A DNA stretch of 33,728 nt, taken from contig CALFUP010000077.1 of NCBI GenBank assembly GCA_937929875.1, positions 1 through 33,728 of the forward strand, written 5' to 3'. Position 1 is the stretch's first letter; each line of letters begins with the position of its first letter. This stretch comes from an uncultured Cocleimonas sp. GTDB taxonomy: Bacteria; Pseudomonadota; Gammaproteobacteria; Thiotrichales; Thiotrichaceae. This document shows positions 24,178 to 31,632 of the stretch, piece by piece. Under the pieces are notes generated by a model. The model saw nothing but the letters and a program-made list of their open reading frames with translations, was not told the origin of the DNA and ran no database searches. Position numbers and translations under genes: made by a program.

Positions 24178-25100
24178 AGAAATTTGAAGATCACTTAGTT
24201 ACTGCAAACGGTGAGAGACGTGCATTTGTAGATATGAAACAGCTCTCTACGCTTTGGTTAAATACAGGAACGCTATGTAATATTACTTGTGGAAATTGTT
24301 ACATAGAATCATCTCCAAAAAACGATGCGTTGGTCTACATGACCTATCAAGAAGTCTGTACTTATCTCGATGAAATTCGTGATGAAAACATGAGTACCAC
24401 TGAAATCGGAATTACAGGTGGAGAACCATTTATGAACCCAGACATTATTCCGATAATGGAAGAATGTCTGAGCAGAGGATTCAAGTTAATGATGTTAACC
24501 AATGCCATGCGTCCGATGATGCGGCATAAAGATGATCTGCTTGAATTAAACCAAAAATATCAAGACGCATTAACGATGCGAGTCTCAGTTGATCATTTTA
24601 ATCCTAAGCTACATGAAGAAGAACGTGGCAAAGGAACTTTTGATATCACACTTAAAGGTCTCATGTGGCTTTCAGAAAACAATTTCGACATGAACGTTGC
24701 AGGAAGAACTCGATGGGGTGAGCAAGTAGAAGATTTACGTATTGGCTATGCTGAATTTTTTAAAGCCAATAACATAACAATAGATGCCTCAAACCCAATG
24801 AAATTAGTATTGTTTCCTGAAATGGATGAAAAGGCTGAAGTCCCTGAGATCACCACGGATTGCTGGGGTATATTAGATGTAAAACCCGAAGCTATGATGT
24901 GTTCGAATTCTCGTATGGTAGTTAAGAGAAAAGGTGCAGAAAAACCTGCTGTCATTGCTTGTACTTTATTACCTTACGAAGATGAATTTGAATTCGCTTC
25001 CACACTCAAAGAAAGTAGTGACCGTGTTTACCTAAATCACCAACATTGTTCTAAGTTTTGTGTATTAGGTGGCGGTTCTTGTGTCGCTATAGTCGCTTAA
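24174..25100 (+). CDS. Radical SAM protein with C-terminal cysteine cluster
   Basis: The product is 308 residues. The SAM-cleaving cluster is C35-x3-C39-x2-C42 in NTGTLCNITCGNCYIESSP, and TGGEP at 81-85 is the methionine-binding motif. The C-terminal third has six further cysteines (C230, C243, C263, C292, C296, C303), spaced like a SPASM/twitch region that would hold an auxiliary iron-sulfur cluster. The reaction is unknown. It does not resemble ArsS, whose N-terminal Cys motif reads differently. It is translationally coupled to the TVP38 gene, and its 3' end overlaps the convergent transferase gene by 14 bases. The neighbouring rSAM-associated transferases suggest it is the core enzyme of a small-molecule pathway. 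Confidence 0.88.
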   Translation: MKKFEDHLVTANGERRAFVDMKQLSTLWLNTGTLCNITCGNCYIESSPKNDALVYMTYQEVCTYLDEIRDENMSTTEIGITGGEPFMNPDIIPIMEECLSRGFKLMMLTNAMRPMMRHKDDLLELNQKYQDALTMRVSVDHFNPKLHEEERGKGTFDITLKGLMWLSENNFDMNVAGRTRWGEQVEDLRIGYAEFFKANNITIDASNPMKLVLFPEMDEKAEVPEITTDCWGILDVKPEAMMCSNSRMVVKRKGAEKPAVIACTLLPYEDEFEFASTLKESSDRVYLNHQHCSKFCVLGGGSCVAIVA

Positions 25101-25749
25101 TCCAGTTGATTAGATGTTGTTGGTTTTCGTTCTGAAGTCCATCAACGGGTTTAGGCATTTCATCAAGCACACTTTTAAAATCAGATTTGGTATCCACATC
25201 CGTTAACATTGCTAGTAGATGTGGTTTTGAGTCTAGTTTTGACACTAATATCTCTCTTGTATTTTCATGACTCCACGGGGTCTCAGACCATGCTTGAGAA
25301 GCTATTTTACTTCGACCTCCTAGTAAATAATAACCTCCATCAGTTGCAGGTCCGATAACAAAATCATGTGACCTCAATGCCGTGATTGCTTCTTCAATAA
25401 ACTTTTTAGAAAGCTGTGGAGCATCAGCACCAATTAAGATTACTGCTTCGAATGTCTTCAAAAGTTTATTGTAAACATGGCTTTGGCGATCACCTAAATC
25501 TCCATCACCCGTGTGGAGTTTTTCAAAGTCATCCCAAAGCGGATCGTACAAACCATTCACTTCGCCAACTGCCCAGTAAGGTGAAATCTCAACTTCTCGT
25601 AAAGTGCTTACAATTGACTTAAGGCTAAGCCTATAAAAAAACTCAGCTTTCTGTTGACCAATAGTCGCGGCTAGCCGAGTTTTTAGTGGCGAGAGTCCTG
25701 GAGTTTTCACAAATATAGCAATGGCTACTTTCATGGTTTTTAGCTTCAT
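25087..25749 (-). CDS. TIGR04282-type transferase (rSAM/selenodomain-associated transferase 1)
   Basis: The product is 220 residues with a nucleotidyl/glycosyltransferase-like (CofC/GT-A) fold. It has VAIFVKTPGLSPLKTRLAATIG near the start (the family's FxKxPxxGxxKTRL), LIGADAPQLSKKFI in the middle and VIGPATDGGYYLLGG after it. These match the family called transferase 1, rSAM/selenodomain-associated, found in arsenosugar-type and related clusters. Substrate unknown. The start overlaps the stop of the transferase 2 gene by four bases (25746-25749), so the two are translationally coupled, and they probably act in sequence or as a pair. Confidence 0.88.
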   Translation of the reverse strand: MKLKTMKVAIAIFVKTPGLSPLKTRLAATIGQQKAEFFYRLSLKSIVSTLREVEISPYWAVGEVNGLYDPLWDDFEKLHTGDGDLGDRQSHVYNKLLKTFEAVILIGADAPQLSKKFIEEAITALRSHDFVIGPATDGGYYLLGGRSKIASQAWSETPWSHENTREILVSKLDSKPHLLAMLTDVDTKSDFKSVLDEMPKPVDGLQNENQQHLINWIKRL

Positions 25750-26363
25750 AGCTTCTTAAGTAATAATTCGATCATAATTACCCAATGCGACAGAGTAGTT
25801 TTTAACCAACCTTGTGTATGGTACTTTCTGGCACTGCTCATAATGTTTGAGGAGGTGAAAGTGATATCCATATTGAGTTGTTTGGCTTTTCTAATGAATA
25901 ATAAGTCTTCACCATACGGTGTATCTTCTGGATAAGCCCCAATCTGGTTAAATTGATTTTTAGAAACACAGAACCCTTGATCTCCGTAAGGTAATTTAAA
26001 CCAAGACGATCTTAAATTTGCCCAACTGGCATTCCACGCGCTCATTCCTGCATTTTCAAATACTAATCCAAAATAATGGACTGCGTTTGGTTGTTGTTCA
26101 ATTGATTGAATCAGTGTAGTAACATTATGTTGATTGATGCGACTGTCAGCATGCAGAAACCATAAATATTCACGAGATGCTTGTACAGCACCAGCATTTA
26201 AACTCTTGGCACGACTGCCTTCACTGCTTTCAATAATTTCAGCACCAAAGGGTTTCAAATCGTTTAGCAGTTTTTTAAGTTCTGTCTCTTGCTTCCAAAC
26301 TGGAATAATAACGCTGATATTTTCAAGAGTGTGATTTGTATATTGATCAGGCACGTAAAACAT
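25746..26363 (-). CDS. TIGR04283-type glycosyltransferase (rSAM/selenodomain-associated transferase 2)
   Basis: This 205-residue GT2-like glycosyltransferase opens with ISVIIPVWKQETEL, then SRAKSLNAGAVQASREYLWFL and the DxD-like HADSR. LPYGDQGFCVSKNQFNQIG and YGEDLLFIRKAKQ follow; all are hallmarks of the mycofactocin-like transferase 2 family paired with transferase 1. There is no membrane segment apart from a hydrophobic C-terminus. The start codon lies inside the end of the phosphorylase gene (17-base overlap), so all three are in one operon. It likely adds a sugar or related group to the product of the radical SAM step; this is inference from family context. Confidence 0.88.
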   Translation of the reverse strand: MFYVPDQYTNHTLENISVIIPVWKQETELKKLLNDLKPFGAEIIESSEGSRAKSLNAGAVQASREYLWFLHADSRINQHNVTTLIQSIEQQPNAVHYFGLVFENAGMSAWNASWANLRSSWFKLPYGDQGFCVSKNQFNQIGAYPEDTPYGEDLLFIRKAKQLNMDITFTSSNIMSSARKYHTQGWLKTTLSHWVIMIELLLKKL

Positions 26364-27195
26364 TCAACCAAGATTTTTGTTCTTCATTTAAGGCCTCATC
26401 TGGAGTCAAAATTGATGTTTGTAAACTGCTACGAATACTCTCGGGAATATCTGTAAATGGGACTTTTAAAAGTTCCGATAGAACACTTTTCGCTTTCTCT
26501 AAAGTACCAAGATAAACCTCAAAAAACTTTTCAACACTCACATGCTGAGAAGGATCTTCCATCCAGCAATCATAATCGGTCACTAAACAAACCGTACAGT
26601 AAGCCAATTGCGCTTCGCGCGCTAAAAAAGCTTCAGGTACATTGGTCATACCTACTAGATCACATTTGGCTTGATTACGAAGGAAATAGCTCTCAACTTG
26701 AGTTCCTAGACGAGGGCCTTCAACGCAGCCGTAAGCTTTATCAATATGAATATCTTGATCAATACGCTTTGCCGCCGCTGCAATATCTGCACTTAAAGAT
26801 GGGCAAACAGGGTAGGCCGTTGATACATGTCCAGCAATACCATTGCCAAAAAAACTAGCGTCACGTTTACCACGAGTATGATCAAAATATTGAGATGCGA
26901 TAGCAAGATCACCTGGTTTTATCTCTTCACGTAAACTGCCCGCAGCAGACACACCAAAAACACGAAGCGCGCCTAGTGTCTTTAGGGCAAAAATATTCGC
27001 TTTATAATTCACTTCATGCGGTAAAAACTGATGACCTTTACCGTGACGTGCTAAAAATAGAATAGTGTGGCCTGAGTAGCTTCCTTCCAAAATAGGTGCA
27101 GAGGTTTTGCCAAATGGGGTGTTAATATTATGCTCTTTAACAATCTCTAAGCCATCAAGTTCATATAAACCCGATCCACCAATAACTCCCAACAT
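26347..27195 (-). CDS. S-methyl-5'-thioadenosine phosphorylase-like purine nucleoside phosphorylase
   Basis: The product is 282 residues of the PNP/MTAP family, which splits a 5'-modified adenosine with phosphate to adenine and a sugar-1-phosphate. Seen are IGGSGLY at the N-terminus, phosphate-site ARHGKGHQFLPHEVNYKAN (about 49-67), SAAGSLREEIKPGD, the family motif CVEGPRLGTQVES, MTNVPEAFLAREAQ and VTDYDCW. A housekeeping role in methionine salvage is possible. However, its place between two rSAM-associated transferases and a MerA-like gene suggests it acts on a nucleoside made by the radical SAM enzyme, as proposed for arsenosugar pathways. Start ATG at 27195. Confidence 0.92.
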   Translation of the reverse strand: MLGVIGGSGLYELDGLEIVKEHNINTPFGKTSAPILEGSYSGHTILFLARHGKGHQFLPHEVNYKANIFALKTLGALRVFGVSAAGSLREEIKPGDLAIASQYFDHTRGKRDASFFGNGIAGHVSTAYPVCPSLSADIAAAAKRIDQDIHIDKAYGCVEGPRLGTQVESYFLRNQAKCDLVGMTNVPEAFLAREAQLAYCTVCLVTDYDCWMEDPSQHVSVEKFFEVYLGTLEKAKSVLSELLKVPFTDIPESIRSSLQTSILTPDEALNEEQKSWLNVLRA

Positions 27196-27252
27196 ACTCT
27201 TTCCTTTAACTTGATCTATATTTTAAAACGTTAATATTAACAATGATATATC

Positions 27253-28686
27253 TTAAAATGGGAGTTTCTTTAGCCAGCCGACGATCTTTCGTGTTTTATC
27301 GCTAAAAAGTGATGGCGTAAACCAAGACCCTGCAACACGCTTACTAATCTCACCAAACGTAGGATAAGGAGCGATGATTCCTGTCAGGTCTTTTAACTTC
27401 ATACCTTTAGTAATCGCTAGTGACCAAATTCCGATTAACTCTCCAGCATGAGGTCCAACAATGCCAGCTCCTAAAATTTTACCTTTATTAGTGACTGTAA
27501 TCTTGATTAAACCCGCGGTTGATTTCTCACACTGTGCGCGATCGTTCTCTTCAAACGGCCAGCTGATAGTTTTGATAGCATTTTCGCCGTGTTTATCTAA
27601 GGCTTCTTTATGCGTTAATCCAACATTTGCAAGTTCAGTATTAGTATAAGTCACCCAAGGAATCGCTTTATAATCAACTTTTGCCGGCATCTTAAAGCAG
27701 ATGTTACGAATTATAATACCTGCATGATAACCCGCTATATGTGTAAACTGAGGTCCACTGGCTACATCACCTGCTGCAAAAATATGTTTTTGAGAGGTTC
27801 GTAAACGCGCATCTGTTTTGATACCTTTACGATCAAAATCGACGTTCGCTTTTTCTAAATCTAGTTTGTCACAGTTTGTTTGACGGCCTGCCGCAACTAA
27901 CAAATGCGATCCTTTGATAACAACAGCATCTCCATCCTTTTCTATATTTACAGTGACAGTGTCTTTAGTGTGCTTAACCGATTTAACCGCAGAGCCTTCA
28001 TATAAATCGATACCTTTTGCTACTAAGTCATTGCGAAGCACTTCTACTAACTCAGGATCATCATTCGCTAGAATTGTACCCATATCAATGATACTGACCT
28101 TACAAGCTAAGCCCCGATGCGCCTCTGCCATTTCAACACCGATTGGACCACCACCAATAACAATCAAGTGATCTGGCTTTTCTTGTAGATCAAATATATT
28201 TTCATTAGTAAATACTTTATCTTTCTCGATGCCTTCAATAGGCGGTATGAATGCGCGTGCGCCAGTCGCAACAACAAAATACTTTGCTTTAATTGTATGC
28301 TCACCTGCTTGAATAGTATGTGCGTCTAAAAAAGTAGCTGCTTCACGAATGACAGTAGCGCCTAATTCTTCAAAACGTTCTTGTGAATCATGAGGTTCAA
28401 TGACTTTTATCACACTTGAAACATGCTTCTTAACAGCTGCAAAATCTATTTCAGGTTCGTGAGATTTTATTCCATAAGCTTCGGTATTACGAAAACCTTG
28501 CGCGACTTTTGATGCTTTTAATAAGGCTTTTGAAGGAACGCAGCCTGTGTTTAAACAGTCTCCACCCATTTTATCTTTTTCAATTAACACTGTGCTGTAG
28601 CCAAGTTGTGCTGCACCTGCGACAAGGCTTAAACCTGCTGAACCCGCACCAATAACACATAACTCAAATTTTTGAACATTACTCAT
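27253..28686 (-). CDS. MerA-like FAD/NAD(P) disulfide oxidoreductase
   Basis: This 477-residue class I pyridine nucleotide-disulfide oxidoreductase has FAD site CVIGAGSAGLS, redox pair C44-x4-C49 in GGDCLNTGCVPSK, NAD(P) site VIGGGPIGVE, and second FAD motif IFAAGDVASG. The dimerisation domain has APYPTFGEI where lipoamide dehydrogenase and glutathione reductase have the catalytic His of HPT. A tyrosine there is typical of mercuric reductases, but this protein lacks both the N-terminal metal-binding domain and the C-terminal vicinal cysteines of true MerA, so mercury reduction is unlikely. The substrate is unknown. It lies in the minus-strand operon between the DUF547 gene and the phosphorylase gene. 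Confidence 0.9.
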   Translation of the reverse strand: MSNVQKFELCVIGAGSAGLSLVAGAAQLGYSTVLIEKDKMGGDCLNTGCVPSKALLKASKVAQGFRNTEAYGIKSHEPEIDFAAVKKHVSSVIKVIEPHDSQERFEELGATVIREAATFLDAHTIQAGEHTIKAKYFVVATGARAFIPPIEGIEKDKVFTNENIFDLQEKPDHLIVIGGGPIGVEMAEAHRGLACKVSIIDMGTILANDDPELVEVLRNDLVAKGIDLYEGSAVKSVKHTKDTVTVNIEKDGDAVVIKGSHLLVAAGRQTNCDKLDLEKANVDFDRKGIKTDARLRTSQKHIFAAGDVASGPQFTHIAGYHAGIIIRNICFKMPAKVDYKAIPWVTYTNTELANVGLTHKEALDKHGENAIKTISWPFEENDRAQCEKSTAGLIKITVTNKGKILGAGIVGPHAGELIGIWSLAITKGMKLKDLTGIIAPYPTFGEISKRVAGSWFTPSLFSDKTRKIVGWLKKLPF

Positions 28687-28723
28687 AATTATTTACCGTA
28701 TACGTTTTTAGTTATACTTAGTG

Positions 28724-29455
28724 TTACTGTTTGTTTAATGACCAATCATAATCGAAGAAAGATATCTTTGTATTGTCATTAACATTTTGCTTTTTATAGG
28801 TCTGTAGCCATTTGTTAACATTGCCACCATTGAAATCTTCTCCAAACCAATCCATTACTTTAGAGACTCGAACCTCTTTAATGCCATTGATACTTTTAAA
28901 GCCTTTGCTTGCATTGTTGAGCGTTAAATTTGTTTGATGTTGAAGCTGTCCATTTAATTTACTCGCTCGGTAAGCTTCTCTGCGTAAATCAGGGCAAGAA
29001 ATAGCAGCACAGTTAATTGCAAAGTGAATTCTAGGATCATTTAACTTACGAATAATGCCATGCTCGATTCCATCTAAAGTCAATTTCTTGCCATTAACAT
29101 TCCAGCTAAAACGTTTCCAAGGGTTAGAAAAAAGACTACCCAAGTTTTTTATGCTTTCAGTTTCTTTCTCACGTGTAATTAAATCGATAGTTAAAACATT
29201 ATAAGCATTAATCCAATAAGCGAGTTTTTCATCTTTAGACTTTAAAGTATTAGCATCTTTGCTGAGTATTTCATTTCTGACTTTCGTATGACGCTGATCT
29301 TTTGCCCAAGCTGAGTAATTAACTGCGTTATATTGAATGCCTGATTTAGTTACCATTTTTACATGGCTTTTTAATAAACCATCTAAGTTATTTTCATAAG
29401 CATGTGCGCCAAATGAAAGTGGCAATAAAGCTAAAAGGAAAAGTATTTTTTTCAT
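28724..29455 (-). CDS. Secreted DUF547 protein
   Basis: The product is 243 residues. A clean signal peptide (KKILFLLALLPLSFGAHA, cut after about residue 19) sends it to the periplasm. The DUF547 core has KLAYWINAYNVLTIDLI and the signature RIHFAINCAAISCPDLRREAY, with two cysteines and a histidine resembling a papain-like arrangement, although activity is unproven. DUF547 genes often accompany the TVP38, MerA-like and transferase genes, as here. It is the first gene of the minus-strand operon, 37 bp ahead of the flavoprotein gene; the promoter should lie right of 29455. Confidence 0.92.
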   Translation of the reverse strand: MKKILFLLALLPLSFGAHAYENNLDGLLKSHVKMVTKSGIQYNAVNYSAWAKDQRHTKVRNEILSKDANTLKSKDEKLAYWINAYNVLTIDLITREKETESIKNLGSLFSNPWKRFSWNVNGKKLTLDGIEHGIIRKLNDPRIHFAINCAAISCPDLRREAYRASKLNGQLQHQTNLTLNNASKGFKSINGIKEVRVSKVMDWFGEDFNGGNVNKWLQTYKKQNVNDNTKISFFDYDWSLNKQ

Positions 29456-29767
29456 CGTATTCTTCTTTTATCCATTATTAATAAGATTGTTATTTCAACT
29501 ATTTCTACTTACGCAGATTAAAGCAATACAGATGAATAATAATGACTTTTTATGAGATTTTATTCGCGTAAGCTGTTTAATGTTAAACTATTATGAAAAG
29601 TTGAGTCTTTAAAATTGATTCGTTCGTATGATACGTTTACCGATTCAAAATCATTTATATTATTAGTTAATTGTAGTTATTTACTACGACTTGCAAGCAA
29701 TTGATAAAAAGCAATGTTAACTAAATTAGCCGTTAATAGTTGTTATATAAAACGAAAATAGGTTCTT
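29456..29767. other. Divergent intergenic region
   Basis: These 312 bp between the DUF547 gene (minus) and the fatty acid hydroxylase gene (plus) are AT-rich and carry no convincing ORF. A small hairpin GTAGT-TATTT-ACTAC is at 29673-29687, and CTTACGC (29508-29514) recurs inverted as GCGTAAG (29566-29572). Both promoters should be here, but no strong match stands out. Confidence 0.5.
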
Positions 29768-30586
29768 ATGTTTGATTCAATAATTAATGATGAAGGAAGT
29801 TGGCGTTTGGGCATTTTTGTTTTTATGCTTTTGGGTCTATACCTTTGGGAGTTTTTGTCCCCACGTCGGAAACAATCAAAACTCTCATCTGTTATTAAAC
29901 CCAATAACCGTCGCATAAACAATATAGCCGTTGTCATCATCGACACCATACTAGTACGTTTTTTAGTCCCACTATTACCCGTGGGAGTGGCTTTATACGC
30001 CACAGAAAACTCCATCGGTCTGTTTAATATAATCGACTTGCCAATTTGGATTGTATTTCCATTGTCGATCTTAATGTTAGATTTTATCATTTATGTACAG
30101 CATAGAATATTCCATGCCGTTCCGATGTTTTGGCGACTGCACCGAATGCATCACACCGATGTCGAATTTGATTTTACGACTGCTATCCGATTTCACCCCA
30201 TCGAAATCATTCTATCCATTCTGGTCAAATTAATCTTTGTGCTATTATTGGGCTCACCTGCTGAAGCAGTGATTGTATTTGAGATTCTGCTCAGTTCAGC
30301 TGCCTTGTTTAATCACAGTAATATCAATATTCCAAAACCCATCGATAAAGTATTACGCCTGATTATCGTAACCCCTGATATGCACCGAGTTCACCATTCT
30401 GTGCATCGAATGGAGACTGATAGTAACTTTGGTTTTAATATACCTTGGTGGGATCGACTCTTCGGTACGTATATCGCGCAACCCAGAGACGGTCATCTGG
30501 ATATGTCGATAGGCATTGAAAAATTTCGTGACGAAAAAGACTCAAGAATAGATCAACTACTCCTTCAGCCTTTTAAAAATCAATAG
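29768..30586 (+). CDS. Fatty acid hydroxylase / sterol desaturase family protein
   Basis: The product is a 272-residue polytopic membrane di-iron oxygenase. Histidine boxes are QHRIFH (H112, H116), HRMHH (125-129), FNHSN (H183) and HRVHHSVH (206-213), the complete set for this superfamily. At least four membrane segments surround them (about 13-30, 50-77, 90-110, 148-165). It inserts OH or C=C into lipids; bacterial members act on fatty acids, hopanoids, sterol-like lipids or carotenoids, and the substrate cannot be told here. AGG lies five bases before the ATG at 29768. The next gene starts 12 bases after the stop. Confidence 0.9.
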   Translation: MFDSIINDEGSWRLGIFVFMLLGLYLWEFLSPRRKQSKLSSVIKPNNRRINNIAVVIIDTILVRFLVPLLPVGVALYATENSIGLFNIIDLPIWIVFPLSILMLDFIIYVQHRIFHAVPMFWRLHRMHHTDVEFDFTTAIRFHPIEIILSILVKLIFVLLLGSPAEAVIVFEILLSSAALFNHSNINIPKPIDKVLRLIIVTPDMHRVHHSVHRMETDSNFGFNIPWWDRLFGTYIAQPRDGHLDMSIGIEKFRDEKDSRIDQLLLQPFKNQ

Positions 30587-30598
30587 TTTAGCTCTAAA

Positions 30599-30970
30599 AT
30601 GAAAGAATGTAATTCGTGCGGTAAATGCTGTATCAAATATAGCAAAGGACAGTTGTCAGCCTCACCTGAAGAGATCGAATATTGGGATGTATTCCGCCCC
30701 GATATTGCAGAGTATGTGCAAAATTCTGAAATATGGAAGAGCCCTAAAACGGGTAAATTAATCGACCTTTGTCCGTGGCTAAAAAAATCGCCTGATTCCA
30801 ATGCGTACTTATGTGATATTTACCACGATCGACCAGAAGATTGTAAATTCTACCCATCGAACATAGCCGAAATGATCCGAGATGAATGTGAAATGTTGGA
30901 AGAAATGGATTTAGCTGATCCCCAAAAAGCACAAAAGTCTTTAGATAGGATTATGGCTGATAGTCGATAG
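30599..30970 (+). CDS. YkgJ-type CxxCxxCC iron-sulfur/zinc-binding protein
   Basis: The product is 123 residues. The N-terminus MKECNSCGKCCIKY supplies C4, C7, C10 and C11, and LCPWLKK plus YLCDIYHDRPEDCKFYP supply more cysteines later, the pattern of the YkgJ-type zinc/iron-chelating family. The biochemical role is unknown, though such proteins may be metal-cluster or oxidation sensors. It sits 12 bp behind the hydroxylase gene and lacks its own ribosome site, suggesting co-translation. Confidence 0.82.
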   Translation: MKECNSCGKCCIKYSKGQLSASPEEIEYWDVFRPDIAEYVQNSEIWKSPKTGKLIDLCPWLKKSPDSNAYLCDIYHDRPEDCKFYPSNIAEMIRDECEMLEEMDLADPQKAQKSLDRIMADSR

Positions 30971-31008
30971 TTATTAAGCTGTAAGCATTATTTAGAAATT
31001 AATTATGC

Positions 31009-31028
31009 AAAAAGTGGGGGGGGTGTCA
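31009..31028 (+). repeat. G-run dispersed repeat, copy 5
   Basis: The sequence is AAAAAGTGGGGGGGGTGTCA with eight G, the longest run of the set. A shorter relative, CTGGGGGTGTTTT, follows at about 31043-31055. It lies between convergent gene ends. Confidence 0.78.
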
Positions 31029-31084
31029 CTTAATCATGAACAACTGGGGGTGTTTTAAAATACCTTACTGGATATTCAAACCCA

Positions 31085-31456
31085 TCAAGCTAAAAACATT
31101 CCAGCAACAACCGTTCTATCTTCTGCCATCAATATATTAAATGTACGACATGCCGCTTGTGTATCCATAATCTCGTAGCCTATTTGTTCTTTAGCGAGTC
31201 GTCGTAAAATTTCAGCAGGTGGGAATATTTGCTTTAAGCCTGTGCCTAAAATAATAATTTCTGGTTTCATTGCGTAGATAGCATCCAAATGATCTGCATT
31301 TAGCTCGCTGTATTTTGCAGGAGTCCAGTTACTTAATAGTTCCATTGGGGATATGACTAGTGATTGCGAATGAGGCAGGCCATTTATGGCAATGCTATTT
31401 TCATCATAAGCGGAAATTTTGTAATTGGCGCTATTATGGTCTTCGGCAAATTTCAT
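31085..31456 (-). CDS. Mth938-like (DUF498) protein
   Basis: The product is a 123-residue small cytoplasmic protein. LVISPMELLSNWTP is followed by MKPEIIILGTGLKQIFPPAEIL and GYEIMDTQAACRTFNILMAEDRTVVAGMFLA, the signature course of the Mth938/NDUFAF3-like fold. In eukaryotes a relative helps assemble complex I; the bacterial role is not known. It is monocistronic, divergent from hom. Start ATG at 31456. Confidence 0.9.
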   Translation of the reverse strand: MKFAEDHNSANYKISAYDENSIAINGLPHSQSLVISPMELLSNWTPAKYSELNADHLDAIYAMKPEIIILGTGLKQIFPPAEILRRLAKEQIGYEIMDTQAACRTFNILMAEDRTVVAGMFLA

Positions 31457-31514
31457 ATTATTTTTTCTTTGTTTTCTATCAGTATTTTAGTACCTCCATC
31501 ATAGTGAATGCTGA

Positions 31515-31543
31515 TTGACAGTCAAGGAACTGGACGGTAATGT
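31515..31543 (+). promoter_or_regulatory. Probable promoter of hom
   Basis: A perfect TTGACA and a weaker TAATGT are separated by 17 bp, about 90 bp before the hom start. The leader shows no threonine/isoleucine-rich peptide, so a thrL-type attenuator is not supported. Confidence 0.4.
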
Positions 31544-31632
31544 TCTGCGTTAATATTTAGATGCCTTTACCTATAAGTTAAGGGTTTCAAAGTGTATAAA
31601 TTTAATCAGTATAAATTCAAAGGAAAGCAAAA

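Noticed and set aside
24174-25100. Calling the radical SAM protein ArsS
   Set aside because: Its N-terminal cysteine motif and C-terminal region differ from ArsS as I know it, and no arsM is nearby.
31544-31632. Threonine-type attenuator before hom
   Set aside because: The only short leader frame (MPLPIS at 31561) has no threonine or isoleucine run, and no terminator hairpin is visible.
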